A DNA stretch of 64,000 nt, from assembly GCA_037951165.1 (NCBI GenBank), contig JBBDHG010000025.1, positions 353,501 through 417,500 on the forward strand, given 5' to 3'. Source of the DNA: Lophius americanus (lineage: Eukaryota > Chordata > Actinopteri > Lophiiformes > Lophiidae). Shown in pieces: positions 11,226 through 23,312 of this stretch; position 1 is the stretch's first letter, and the number at the start of each line of letters is the position of its first letter. Below the pieces are notes generated by a model that was not told the origin of the DNA, searched no databases, and worked only from the letters and a program-made list of their open reading frames with translations. The position numbers and the translations under genes were made by a program.

Positions 11226-12121
11226 CACTGATATTTGTGAACGCCCACAAGAATCTGAAAATCGTGCTCCTGTGTTTGTTGTTTGATTCACAAATGCTAA
11301 AAACAATCTGCAGATCTTAAAAATGTTGGTCATGCTTCTGGACCTGGACAAACAGACAAACGTTTAGTTTAGTTTGAATCGGGTCGGACCTTCGGTTTAT
11401 TGTCATGACAGAGTTCTGAAGATTTAGAGATGACACAAACTGAACCGGAATATATTTTGATGGAGAAACACCGTAATGAAGTTACCATTACCGATTGAAT
11501 TTAAAACGTTTATAGTCTATATAACCCAGTTATAAGGGGTCACAAGTCAGTGTTCTTCTAGAACCGGTCCGAAGCCCGGATGAATGCGGAGGGTTCCCTC
11601 AGGAAGGGCATCCGATGTAAAACCTACGCCAAATCAATGGAACAGGAAACTGATTTCCAAACCGGATCCGTCGGGGTTACCAAATACTGTCACTGGTACC
11701 GTTAGCCAGAACAGAACCACTCCCTCCAGGTGGAGCAGAGAAAGACATGATCTTCCTTTCTCTGGTGCCGACTTCCTCCGAACATTTAGTCTGACTCAGT
11801 TTCAGGAGTCACACATTCAGTCAGAACTCGACGCCCTTATGAAACTTCCTGAAATCTACACATTTATAAATGTGAGTACAAACACAATCTTTACCTAAGT
11901 TCTGTTAACTCTTATAAAAAAGTCGAAAAGCCCACAAGTTTTCCATTAGAAAAAGTTCCATCGAAAGCGAGTAAAACATGAACTATTGGAGTGAAATATG
12001 ATATTAACAAAATAAATCTCCTCATGTTGATTCAAATGTATGAAATAAAAGTTGGACTGAACTGGAGCAGAAAATGATGGCCTGAAAAAAGATCAGATCA
12101 CATGTCATAAATCAGGGAAAA
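11226..12121. other. No recognised feature
   Basis: Unique-looking DNA. The frame at 11584-11898 has no recognisable similarity. Confidence 0.4.
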
Positions 12122-13042
12122 GGACAATTTCATAGACCAGGTCTAGGATGATGTCATAGATCCGGTAAAGGATGATGTCATAGATAAGGTAAAGGACGAT
12201 GTCATAGAAAAGGTGTAGGATGATGTCATAGATCAGGTGGAGGACGATGTCATAGATCAGGTGGAGGACGATGTCATAGATCAGGTAAAGGATGATGTCA
12301 TTGATCAGATAAAGGATGATGTCATAGATAAGGTGTAGGATGATGTCATAGATTAGGTGTAGGATGATGTCATGGATAAGGTGTAGGATGAAGTCATAGA
12401 TCCGGTAAAGGACGATGTCATAGATCAGGTGGAGGACGATGTGATAGATCAGGTGGAGGACGATGTCATAGATCAGGTGGAGGACGATGTCATAGATCAG
12501 GTAAAAGATGATGTCATTGATCAGATAAAGGATGATGTCATAGATAAGGTGTAGGATGATGTCATAGATTAGGTGTAGGATGATGTCATGGATAAGGTGT
12601 AGGATGATGTCATAGATAAGGTGTAGGATGAAGTCATAGATCCGGTAAAGGACGATGTCATAGATCAGGTAAAGGGTGGTATCATTGATCAGGTAAAGGA
12701 TGATGTCATAGATCAGGTAAAGGATGATGTCATAGATAAGGTGTAGGATGATGTCATAGATAAGGTGTAGGATGATGTCATAGATAAGGTGTAGGATGAA
12801 GTCATTGATCAGGTAAAGGATGATGGCATAGATCAGGTAAAGGATGATGTCATAGATCAGGTAAAGGGTGGTATCATTGATCAGGTAAAGGATGATGTCA
12901 TAGATAAGGTGTAGGATGAAGTCATTGATCAGGTAAAGGATGATGGCATAGATCAGGTAAAGGATGATGTCATAGATCAGGTAAAGGGTGGTATCATTGA
13001 TCAGGTAAAGGATGATGTCATAGATAAGGTGTAGGATGATGC
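12122..13042. repeat. 24-bp minisatellite with higher-order structure
   Basis: About 38 units of a 24-base repeat, consensus GATGATGTCATAGATAAGGTGTAG with variants GATCAGGTAAAG, GATCAGGTGGAG and GGTGGTATCATTGATCAG. Bases 12781-12900 and 12901-13020 are identical 120-base blocks (five units). An earlier block starting at 12301 recurs about 216 bases later at 12517 (nine units). Because 24 is a multiple of three, a stop-free minus-strand frame of 319 codons (LIYDIILY repeats) runs through it; I regard it as an artefact. Each unit carries TGATGTCA, one base from the CRE palindrome TGACGTCA. Confidence 0.95.
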
Positions 13043-13799
13043 TACGGCTCGTCCTACTGCACACAGAAGCCGTCTGGATTTCTGTCAGGAGGTCTTGAGA
13101 TAAAACAGAGAAATGCCTCGGGGAGTTTTAAAGGCTGCAGATCGCAGGAAGTGCAGCTGAGACTGAAATCGATGAGAAGATGAGACACAGATGCAGTGTG
13201 TGTGATTAATGTCATCTCCACAGCAGGCCTTCCCACTCTGACAGCTTCCTGGAATCACAGCCTCCTCCACTGGCTGTGACACGCAGATTTATCATGGGAT
13301 GTCGAGGAACCTCAGGTTACGCTGTTTTTTCGTGATGAATGTGGTTTGATGTTGATAATGAAGATCAGAGTTATGCTTGAGCACATAGAGATAAAACGAG
13401 TGATTGGGTGAGGTCTGGTGTTCATTTATCAACAGGAAATCAATGAGTCCGACTCCATCCTGGATCATTATCACATCCATCCCACCGTCACTCAGACGCT
13501 TCCAGCTGGCTGGAGCTCCAACGGCATCAGATCGCATTTCTTCCCGCTTCAGGGCTTTGAGACCATATGCTCTAATTTTGGTTTCAGGCCACGATCTTAT
13601 TGACTGGTTCCCCCTTCTCTCATCAGCATGTTGTCCAGTAGCATCTGTGACTACCTTCACATGTGAACACCCTCCCTCAGCCTCAGATCCTCCTCTTCCT
13701 CCGCCCTCACTCTACTTCCTGCCACACTGACCTCCGTGAGGTTTAGAGCCGGCCGTCACTTCTGGATCTCCTTCCACAAGATACTCAAAATATTAACTG
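13043..13799. other. No recognised gene
   Basis: Several overlapping short frames on both strands (for example 13404-13730 plus and 13292-13660 minus), none with a recognisable product or convincing splice context. Confidence 0.4.
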
Positions 13800-13935
13800 G
13801 CCTTTTCAGTCTGATCTTAAATCCATTCTCTGTAACTGCTGCTCCTGTTCAGGGTCGTGGAGGGGGTGGAGCCTATCCCGGCTGACATTGGGTGGGGGGC
13901 GCGGCACGCCCTGGACAAGTTGCACTTGCAGAGGT
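13800..13935 (+). repeat. Fish SINE-like interspersed repeat, copy 1
   Basis: CTGCTCCTGTTCAGGGTCGTGGAGGGGGTGGAGCCTATCCCGGCTGACATTGGG...GCCCTGGACAAGTTGC is a very common teleost interspersed sequence. Other copies are at 29830-29960 (minus) and 32050-32170 (plus). I am unsure of its class. Confidence 0.7.
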
Positions 13936-14813
13936 GATTCCCTGCATTCTTCTGCTAGACAATAGAAACCGACTCCGGCACGCGTGCATAACACGTTCCA
14001 GGACGTAAAACCTGACACGTCACATGACGTGACTATGGAAAGGGGGGGGGGGCGATGACAACAGAGCGTACTAAAATTTGAGCGACAGTGAAAGGAGAAG
14101 CGAGGGAAAAACGAGCAAACATCTTTGACAATCAACTAAACACAACGTCTCCGCTCATTTATAGCAGTTTGGCTTTTGCATGGTGGGTTTGCATGGCAAA
14201 TGTCGGCAGCAGAGAGGTCACGGAGAGGTCGCGGAGTCCCACTCAGGTGGGAAACGTTCCTCCTCCGAGTCTCTCCTCATCAGTTTGTTCAGTTTAAAGC
14301 ACAACAGAGAACGTTCAAAGCTTCTCTGCTGGTGGGGGTGGGGGGGGTGTTTCAGCATTTCCTCTGATTTTCAAACAATGCCCCCGTTCGGACACTCCAC
14401 CCCGTCTGCATTCCCTCACAGACGCAGTAAAACCTGCTCCTCAGACGGTTAATTCATACTTTTTTACCTAAAGTTTGGCTCCGGGAATAAAAGCAGAATA
14501 TAGAAATACCTTTAAGAGACTCGATCTCGTTTTGGATCGACCGGCTGCTGTTCATAGTCGCTGATGGGCCTCCTTCTGGAGAAAGGCGATTGTTCTAGAA
14601 TGTTGCTGTTAAAGCTCCGACAGTCTTCACACTCCTTTTCTTTCCTCCCCTGATGGAAGTTTCAGTCTTTTCAGTTACTCTCCTCTCGGTCGCTGCCGGC
14701 CTGCTGACCAGGACACTGCTCTTGTTTTGGTTCCTGTCATTCTCCATGTGCACACACCACCTACCTCTCTCTCTCTCTTTCTCTCTCTTTCTTACGAGCA
14801 CACACACATGTAA

Positions 14814-14814
<1 letters not shown>
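13936..14814. other. No recognised gene
   Basis: Contains a 10-base G run at about 14042-14052 and a G-rich patch at about 14330-14348. The frames at 14088-14452 are unsupported. Confidence 0.4.

Positions 14815-14875
<61 letters not shown>
14815..14875. repeat. (CA)n microsatellite
   Basis: 61 bases of pure CA repeat. Confidence 0.98.
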
Positions 14876-14878
<3 letters not shown>

Positions 14879-14965
14879 CAACAGTAGGCGTCTGTAGAGT
14901 ACAAAGCTCCTCCCTCTTCTCCTCCCCTTCAACCAAAACATTCAAACAGGCACCTGCACTGTTGT

Positions 14966-15038
14966 AGTGTGTGTGAATGTCTGTGTGTGTGTGTGTTTGT
15001 GTATGCATCTGTGTATGTGTGTGTGTGTCCGTCTGTGT
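14966..15038. repeat. Imperfect TG repeat
   Basis: GTGTGTGAATGTCTGTGTGTGTGTGTGTTTGTG and following TG-rich bases. Confidence 0.85.
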
Positions 15039-15039
15039 G

Positions 15040-16044
15040 ATTTATACAACTATTTTTGCGACTATGATACATCATAACCAATAAAACTACAAATCGTCAC
15101 CATCAGACTTGTAGAAAAATCTGAAAACTTGTCCTTAAATCCAACTCTGGAAACAAACGTCAGAAGAAAAATCAACATAACAGATGAGATCATGTAAAAT
15201 CATCAAAGTAGTCCTATAATAATAATATCACTTTTAACACCTTTACTTTATCACCTGTTTAGCCTGCATGTATTTATCTTAAACAGAGCTGCCCAAGGAC
15301 GCAAAATGAATTTCAGTGCAAACTGACGATGAAGTTATTTAAAATTGTATTTTAAGGGTTATCAAGCCGTCAGAAAATGTTATTGAATGTTATTAAATGA
15401 ATTACACGCTTCTCAAAACATGCAAATAAAGGGCATTAGAAAACGATTTCAATAAATTAAAATATGAGTGAATCATGGAATATTTAAACCTAAAAGTTCA
15501 ATATATTTTATTTGTCATACATTGTATTATATGTATGTGTTATATTTATTATTTCACTGATTATGTGTAATTCTTGGCATTGAAAAAAAAAAAAACATCC
15601 TCCTTAAATCAAATCTGCAGAAACGCTTTAAAGGTCCAAAGAGAGACTCGGTTCTGGATCGAATCGGAGCTTGAAGAGAACCAACTAGAATCTATTCCTG
15701 GTCAATAAACCGCTTCAGTTGCGTTAAGAGGCTGGTGGACTTGATAGGAGCCTTCCATCCATCAATCAATCATCAATCCATCAATCAATCAATCCTCATC
15801 ATCAGAAAGGAAGCCCTGCTTTTACCACAGGAAGTGGCCCAGAGCGAGTGAAATGGATTCATGGACAGATACTGAGTTGGGCTCCGCCTCCGTTCAGGCG
15901 GCATTGGTGCTCAGAAATGATCTGACTGATCAGCTGGTCCGAACGCCGGCGCAAATAAAGGACGTCTGGAGGAAAAACGACCGAGACGACTTTGGCGGAA
16001 GGGAAAACAAAAGTCAGTCAAGGACAATTAAACAATGTATATTT
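15040..16044. other. AT-rich DNA, no gene
   Basis: Nothing recognised apart from a short (ATCA)n-like run at about 15756-15795. Confidence 0.45.
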
Positions 16045-16247
16045 ATGGTGTGTGTGTGTGTGTGCATATGTGCCTGTGTGTGTGTGCGTGCGCGTGCATG
16101 TGAGTGAGTGAGGTGAGTTTGTAGAGGTGTGCCCTTGCCTGTGTGTGTGTGTGTGTATGTCTTTTAAAGAAACATGGCTTTGGAGGAGGTTGAGTCAGCC
16201 ATCTTTGAGTACTCCTTGAAAAAGGAGTACACACAACAACAACTGGA

Positions 16248-16282
<35 letters not shown>

Positions 16283-16355
16283 CTTTTAAAGAAGGAAGTT
16301 TAGTCAGCCATCTTTGAGTACTCCTTAAAAAAGCAGTTCATACACAACTGGAACT

Positions 16356-16398
<43 letters not shown>
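16045..16398. repeat. TG microsatellites within a duplicated ~110-bp unit
   Basis: Four TG tracts (about 16045-16085, 16140-16157, 16255-16282, 16357-16398). The sequence between them is duplicated: TCTTTTAAAGAA...GTCAGCCATCTTTGAGTACTCCTT...ACACAACTGGA(A/T) occurs at about 16160-16245 and again at about 16282-16355. So the tract is a two-copy tandem unit carrying its own microsatellite. The first copy has a perfect 9-base stem with a GAAA loop at 16209-16230. Confidence 0.9.
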
Positions 16399-16401
<3 letters not shown>

Positions 16402-16659
16402 AGCTCGTTTTGGCCGACATCGCACGCCCTCTGGACACAATCTTCCCTCTCTCTCCTGGTGCCCGGTTCCTGTCACGGTCACATGATGCTTCAAAGACGA
16501 CCACACATGATGACCAACAGAGAAACTTAAATCTGATTAGATGGTAACATCATAATAACATGTGGCGTTACGTACCGAGATCATTTTAAATCAGCTAGTT
16601 GTGTTTCTTCAGTAGGTAAAAATGGTTAAAACACACATGTATTAATTTAATCAACACAA

Positions 16660-17095
16660 ACTAGACCTATACTGCAAGGATCGACTGCTGAAACCCCCCA
16701 ATCCCCTGCATTGTGCAAATAAAACCTGGTTGAACTGCTCAAATTAAACAAGAATAATCTCAAACAGTCCATCGTGACTCCACCTGACTGTTTCTATGAG
16801 GTCATCAGTCTGTTCTGGGATCAGATCCCACAGTGACTCAACCCAACTGTTTCTATGACGTCATTAGTCTGTTCTAGGATCAGATCCCATAGTGACTCCA
16901 CCTTACTGTTTCTATGATGTCATCAGTCTGTTCTAGGATCAGATCCCATACTGACTCAACCTAACTGTTTCTATGATGTCATCAGTCTGTTCTAGGATCA
17001 GATCCCATAGTGACTCCACCTTACTGTTTCTATGAGGTCATCAGTCTGTTCTAGGATCAGATCCCATACTGACTCAACCTATGCATTTGTAAAAG
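16660..17095 (+). repeat. Family A head with 59-bp tandem array, copy 4
   Basis: Starts with the family A head (TAGACCTATACTGCAAGG ... CCCCCCAATCCCCTGCATTG). It then has five full 59-base units and part of a sixth, starting at 16774, 16833, 16892, 16951, 17010 and 17069: GTGACTCCACCTTACTGTTTCTATGATGTCATCAGTCTGTTCTAGGATCAGATCCCATA. Later units alternate GTGACTCCACC and CTGACTCAACC, a 118-base dimer. A single unit of the same sequence lies inside family A copy 6 at about 21436-21505. Confidence 0.9.
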
Positions 17096-18054
17096 AAATG
17101 TTAAAAGCTGTTCTGTCCTTTTCTTTAAGATTGTTATCTTGATAAAATATGTTTCAAATATTTGAGTAAAAAATAACTCCTTTTTTTAAAAACTGAATCA
17201 ATACTAGAGATGAATTCATGAACAAAACATGTTTTTTAGTACATAAACATTCAACGGCTTTATAAAGTCTGTTAACTTCAGTAAGACTCCATGGCTTTTA
17301 TTGTGAAATCCGCTGAGGTGGGCTTAATTAGCAGACGTGAGCGATGTCTGTTTGTTCAGTAATAACCCGCTGGAGTTGTGCTGCGGCTGATTTGTCGGCA
17401 GGATGTGCATCAGCGCAGCGCCCGCAGCGGTGAAATCCATCACGGGTAATGCCTCTGATTACGGGAGGGAGGTCTTCCGTGAGAGGGACGAAGAGCCGGA
17501 GGGAGTTGGGCTCAGAGATCTGGGACTTCGATCTGAAGATCATCAGCAGATCCAGCGAGATGAGTCAGCGTTTAGAAACGTTAATGATGACAGCAGCAGC
17601 AGAGAATGTCTGCAGTCGGGTCTCAGGGCTACAGGTGGAAGCTGGTGGTGTCCTGCCTGTAGGGGGCAGCACTGAGCAGAAGGGGGGGGCTGTGTGCGCA
17701 CATAAAAATTAATCAATGCATGAAGTGCTTCCATCTACTCGATATCATTTAAATGATCTTATTTGGAAAATGTACGTATTCAGATTTCATAGAAACGACA
17801 TCAATCCGTTCAATTTGGAAACAGTTCAATTAAATCAGTTGAAAAATATGAAAAAGGTTGAAATGTGTCTCATTATAGAGCAACCGGGATCAAAGCGCTT
17901 AAAACGCAAGAGATTGGTTTGACATGTAATTAACCAAAAATACGATTATTTTGAGGGAGAAATGTGTTTGAAACACGTAAGAAGTTTTTTTAGAACTATT
18001 AAAGACGTATCACTTTTACTTGTTTCATTTAGAAATATTTATGACACTAAGTTT
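17096..18054. other. No recognised gene
   Basis: 17330-17700 is relatively GC- and CpG-rich, with 90- and 87-codon plus-strand frames lacking known similarity. It could be a regulatory element, but nothing specific supports that. Confidence 0.35.
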
Positions 18055-18287
18055 ATCAACACTTTCAAAAAAAGCAAAACTCCCCCTAGTGAGTAAATTG
18101 TGAACTATTAAAGTTAAAAACAAGATAGTGGATTCATCTGCGACTACATTGGACCGACGGTGGAGAAATGATGATTCGAAAAACTGTTGAGAGATAAAGC
18201 TCCACCTAGTGGTAGAAATATATAATCCATTTTTCCCAAAATAAATCCAGCTCTTCCTCACACTGAGGTCTATGGAAGGAATTTTTT
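18055..18287 (+). repeat. Family A dispersed repeat, copy 5
   Basis: Contains both CTCCCCCTAGTGAGTAAATTGTGAACTATT and, about 125 bases later, AGATAAAGCTCCACCTAGTGGTAGAAATATA, then CAGCTCTTCCTCACACTGAGGTCTATGG. The head is missing. Confidence 0.85.
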
Positions 18288-21200
18288 ATAAAGTAATCAA
18301 ATTAATTATTATTATTATGTACTAGTTTTTGACTGGTTCTGTATTTAATTGTTCTTTTTATTGTCTGTATCAGGAAGATGATCGCAAACAATTTAAAAAA
18401 AAATTTAAATGAGGGGAACTGCAGAAAAAAAAAGTTTAACCAGAATAATCCAAACTCCACATCAAAACATAAGACAAAGCAATTAGCATGCTACTATTTC
18501 TTAAATCCCTTATTTATGTTCAAACACAGCTCTCAGTGTCAAACACAAGCCCCTCCGCTGTGGCGGCTCTCAGAGACCCTCTCACTCTTTGGCATTCCCT
18601 TCATACGTGGTTCCCGGGAGGAACCGGAGTTATGAGGAGCCGGGCTTTTGTCCGGCCGGCTGGTCTTATTTGCCCCTGTGCAGTTTGTAGGTCCAGAGGA
18701 GACCCGTAACAGGATCCTGTCAACCTACACAGGAGTTTATCCGCCAGCAGGCCGGCTGTAAATACCTGAGCTTGTTTGTTGAGGCTGGGAATGTCGGATC
18801 GTCCTCCGACAGTTAAAGACCACAGGGTTCCTGTTCCCTGTTCCTCACTTTATTAGGTTTTTCAGCCTAAAGGTGACCGATTGTCCTGTAATAGTGAAGT
18901 AAAAACGCTCTAATCCTCGTTTAAAGACAAATATATCCCATAATTTTCACCCCAAAATAAAAATGCTCTTCAAGAGAATCTCCAAAATCATCAAAAGATT
19001 ATGAATAATGACTTTAAGGAGGGTGCGTGGAAACAACGTAAAGAAATTTTAAAAATGTATTTGTAACTATTTCTATGTCATTTTATGAGTTTTTAAGTCG
19101 GAACATAATCATCCGTCTCCTCAATGAGACTCCTACTATAGTTAAAAGTTCTGATAAACGTCCAGCGTAATTAGAAGAAATGTTTTCCCTTGTGGGACGA
19201 CAGGGCTCGTTTCTCCAGATAACCAAACGATTACCCTCCAGATAACGACGTAGGAAAAAAAGGAAATGATTGAAAGCACAGCTGTTCTCGTTATCTGGAG
19301 ATTACAGCTGAATTGTCCAGGGGTAAAAAAAAGAAGAAGAAAAATGTGTGTTAAGAGTGAAACGTTATAAAAAATGGACTGAAGGTTGTTTTTTTTTCTG
19401 TTAAATCTATATTTTCGCAACGTAAAAGAATGCTGACCCGCAAGAAAGTTGTCTCTCGCGGCACAAAATCAGTCTAAAGCATAAAAGTCGCCGGACGCTT
19501 CTGCGTGGAGCAATAAAACAAAGTTCTGCCACGGACGGGCCCGGCGTTCTGGCAGGACAATGCCGAAAATAACACCCTACCCACAGTGAAGCACAGCGGT
19601 GGATCAGTGATAATCCCAGAAACCTCCAGCGTCCACAGCGGAGATTCTTGAGTTTTTATTTAAATGGCGCAATAAATTCTCGTCACCTTCGTCGTGAAGA
19701 GGAAGCCCGGTGTTCTTCAGGAACCAGAAGCCGTCGTCTGGATCTGTAGCAAGTTTGCAGCAAGTTATAACAGCAAAAAAGTTTTCTGCCACACAAGTAC
19801 CACAGAGATTCTGGTCATAGACGGGTTAAATGTTTCTGAGAGTGAACGTGTCAGTAAACAAGTGATTAAACGGCGAGTGTTAAATATTTACAGCAGTGTA
19901 AACAAGAGTGTAAACAAAAGATTGCATCGCTTGGCAACCGAGTGACACGTTATCTGACAAAGAGATGGTTTGATCTAGAAATCTCTCGTTTTCTCTCTCA
20001 ATGAGCCAACAACTTGGCCCTCGGCCCGTTTCCCGGTCCACATCAGACTGGTAACTCTGCACATCCAGACAAAACATTCCTTTTGTCTGATGTCACGCGT
20101 CCACTCAAATCTCCGGCCCAATGTACCAGCTTAGAGGCCCGGACAGCAGTCAGCAGGACCGTCCACAGAGACGCTCTGTGATAAAGCCGCGGAACCGAAC
20201 GGATCCGACTTCCCTGAGAGACATCCCATAGTTTACAGTCTATAGAACGTTGAGGGACAAACGTCACGCAGCTGTTAGAACCTAATGGACGCTACGCTGC
20301 TGAGGAATTATGGGTAATTGAGACAGAGGGGAAAGAAGGCCTGCAGGTTTCCTCCAATGCTCCGCCCATGAAGACTTGAGTCCAGGTCCCAAGGGGGGGC
20401 CGTCAAGTCTTATGAGGTCCCTCCCTATATAAAGAGCCTCTTGTTTTTGGATTTGGACGGAACACAACAGGGAGACGGGCTCTGGACGGTTCTGCTCCAA
20501 GTCACATTCTATTTGCAGAAGAAGACGAGGGTGGGAGTTTCCTCTGACGGACCGCCACCCACGCTCTGACTCATCGGCTGACAGACAGTTGGCTGGAGCG
20601 CAACCATCGCCAGGGAGATAAAGTCGTTTCAGATTCATAATGCGTCAATCGCCAGGTTCCGGGAGAGAAAGAGGAGGGTCCGATTAAAGAACATGACGAC
20701 GCCCCCTCAATGACATCACCGTTTCAGGCGGTATGAAGTGAAATAAAATTCACCAGTCAGTCACTTATAAAGAAATCAAGTCAGATTTTATTCCTTTATT
20801 CATTCCTGAACGTTTCTGCTGGTCGGGCCCGGTTGTTATGGAGACACTGATCCACTAGGGGCGGTTCGGACCCTGTGGAGCCGAGATGAACTCAGACAGC
20901 ATGATGAGAAGACTAAAGGCCTTTTAATGAGCATTTAGGTATTTTAAAATCCCTACAAGCTGCTAAACGCTCATAAATGAAGGAGGCGTCGAAACCGGAG
21001 AGAAAAGCGAATCAAATATAGACGGAAAAACTTGCTGATTCTGCAGGACCACGGTTCTGATCCACGGTTACCCTTCCCTTTGAAGGGCTGTCTTGTGTTA
21101 AATCTGCTTTGTTACACATTCTTACATTACAAAACATCCTTTTCTGGATCAAATCTTTGATAATTGAAATATTCCACCTTTAAATAAAAATATTTCATCG

Positions 21201-21339
21201 CACCTTTTACCCATTTTTAACATAACTCTATGTTCATTTAAACAAAATCTACATTTAAGAGCGTCAGTTGGTGATTAAACCACAGATTAAAGGATTGAGT
21301 TCCATTTCCACTATGACTGAACCGTCATCATCCTCAGCA
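18288..21339. other. Unannotated intronic/intergenic DNA
   Basis: About 3 kb with no confident feature. At about 19560-19610 the words ACCCTACCCACAGTGAAGCACAGCGGTGGATCAGTGAT resemble the PTVKHGGGSVM motif of Tc1-like transposases, a possible tiny relic. At 20424-20434 a TATATAAAG word sits without an associated gene. The minus-strand frame 20638-20282 (118 codons) is unrecognised. Confidence 0.35.
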
Positions 21340-21905
21340 GAGGTTTATCCCAGAATCCCCTGCGTTCCACCAGCAACCCCCCTGATTGAACTCCTCAGAT
21401 TAAATCTGACTCATTAAATACTCTTAAACAGTCCACAGTGACTCAACCTAACTATTTCTAGGAAGTCAGCAGTCTGTTCTAGGATCAGATCCCACAGTGA
21501 CTCAATGATGAAGATAAATACAGTTAACTAGGAATAAAACAAGACAGATCTCCTTATTTCAATTAATCGGCGCCAAATTTAGACATAACTGGACTGATGG
21601 TTAGAGAAGTTATGGACGAGAAACCCTTTTCCATGAAAAACCCCCCTGGTGAGTAAAATATGAACTACAAGAGTGAAAGATATAAAAGTCCTTTCAAAAG
21701 CAACAAACTTGAAGAAAATTGGACCAACTGTTGAGAAACTATGGTTTGAAAAAGTTTTAAGATACATCTCCCTCTAGTGGCTGAAATATGAAACTGACCA
21801 TTCCCAAAATTCCTCTCCAGTTCTTCTTCTCTTCCAGTTCCATGTGGGTACAACATTTGGACTCGATCAATTAGACGGTTTTGGAGTTATCGTGTTAACA
21901 CAAAG
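21340..21905 (+). repeat. Family A dispersed repeat, copy 6 (near full length)
   Basis: One of the most complete copies. The head is CAGAATCCCCTGCGTTCCACCAG...CCCCCCTGATTGAACTCCTC, followed by one 59-base-type unit, the segment ATCTCCTTATTTCAATTAATCGGCGCC, a first CCCCCCTGGTGAGTAAAATATGAAC, the repeated middle, and CTCCCTCTAGTGGCTGAAATATG. The end is TTTTGGAGTTATCGTGTTAACACAAAGGAT. Confidence 0.9.
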
Positions 21906-22714
21906 GATGTGTTTCCATATTAACCCCAACTTTTTGGCACCAAAAAACACTGATTAAATATGAGTGACAACAAGAAGACCCCCGTCTCACCTAACACAGA
22001 ACCCATAATCCAGATAAACTGAGCTGAGCGTGACCTCAGACACCGGGTCTTAAAGTTGGCCACGCCCCCTTTCTGCTCTGACTCATGTTTGTCTCACTTT
22101 CATTTCTATCTTTACTTCCTGACTTCTAAAGTGCCTCATCATCTTTTTCTGTCTCTGTGAAGCATGACGGGGAGTTTCTGCCGGAGGCGCCGTTCTGGCT
22201 CTGTGCTCTGCTCTCAGGGCGGCAGCTGGGACTCGTGGGACTTTTTCTGCATGTCTGACAGACTGACCCATTCAACTCCGACGACATTAACACCATCGGG
22301 TCGGGTCGGTCTCTATTCCAACACCGGGTCTCAGAGTTTACCGGGTCCAAATCACAGTCACATAAAACAGACCCCTGATTAACTTTCTCATCACCTCTAG
22401 TCGTAACTTTATCTCTTATAATTCAACAACTGAGGTTTCTGTTTTTCTCCTTCTGGATCAAAACCAGACATTTCTCCGATTTTATGCACAAACACATTTT
22501 CAGTCCTGGATCTCTTAGCCATCACACGTCTTTAACACCGAACCAGAACTAAACAAGAGGCAGACGAAGAAACCAGCGCCACAGTCTGACCACACAGATC
22601 TTATCACATATTCATGGGATATAGTTAGATGGAACAAACAACCTCCTGAAACGCTGCCGTGTGCCGAGCTGAATGCACTCTGATGTCTGGTCTCTCTCAC
22701 TCTCGTAATCTCTC
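21906..22714. other. No recognised gene
   Basis: Includes short frames on both strands around 22083-22382 that do not match a protein I know. Confidence 0.35.
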
Positions 22715-23312
22715 ACCATCTCCCTCCCTCTCATCCTCTCCGTCGCTCGCCCTCCCTCTCATCCTCTCCGTCGCTCGCCCTCCCTCTCATCCTCTCCGCC
22801 ACTCGCCCTCCCTCTCATCCTCTCCGTCACTCGCCCTCCCTCTCATCCTCTCCGTCGCTCGCCCTCCCTCTCATCCTCCGTCGTTCGCCCTCTCTCTCAT
22901 CCTCCGTCGTTCGCCCTCTCTCTCATCTTCCGTCGTTCGCCCTCTCTCTCATCCTCCGTCGTTCGCCCTCTCTCTCATCCTCCGTCGTTCGCCCTCTCTC
23001 TCATCCTCCGTCGTTCGCCCTCTCTCTCATCCTCCGTCGTTCACCCTCTCTCTCATCCTCCGTCGTTCGCCCTCTCTCTCATCCTCTCCGTCGCACGCCC
23101 TCCCTCTCATCCTCTCCGTCGCACGCCCTCCCTCTCATCCTCTCCGTCGCACGCCCTCCCTCTCATCCTCTCCGTCGCACGCCCTCTCTCTCATCCTCCC
23201 CGTCGTTCGCCCTCTCTCTCATCCTCTCCATTATTCGCTCTCCCCCTCATCCTCTCCATCGTTCGCCCTCCCTCTCATCCTCTCCATCGTTCGCCCTCTC
23301 TCTCTTCTACCT
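22715..23312. repeat. CT-rich 26/28-bp minisatellite
   Basis: About 22 units. The outer parts use a 28-base unit (GCCCTCCCTCTCATCCTCTCCGTCGCTC) and the centre, about 22876-23080, a 26-base unit (GCCCTCTCTCTCATCCTCCGTCGTTC). This gives a 28-26-28 arrangement. The 223-codon plus-strand frame (Ser/Pro/Leu/Arg) is only the repeat translated. Confidence 0.95.

Noticed and set aside
12105..13064. 319-codon minus-strand frame with LIYDIILY repeats, resembling a hydrophobic repeat protein
   Set aside because: It is exactly coextensive with a 24-base minisatellite; openness follows from the period, and there is no start context or unique coding sequence around it.
20424..20434. TATATAAAG as a core promoter
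   Set aside because: No coding exon or initiator follows; AT-rich words are frequent by chance.
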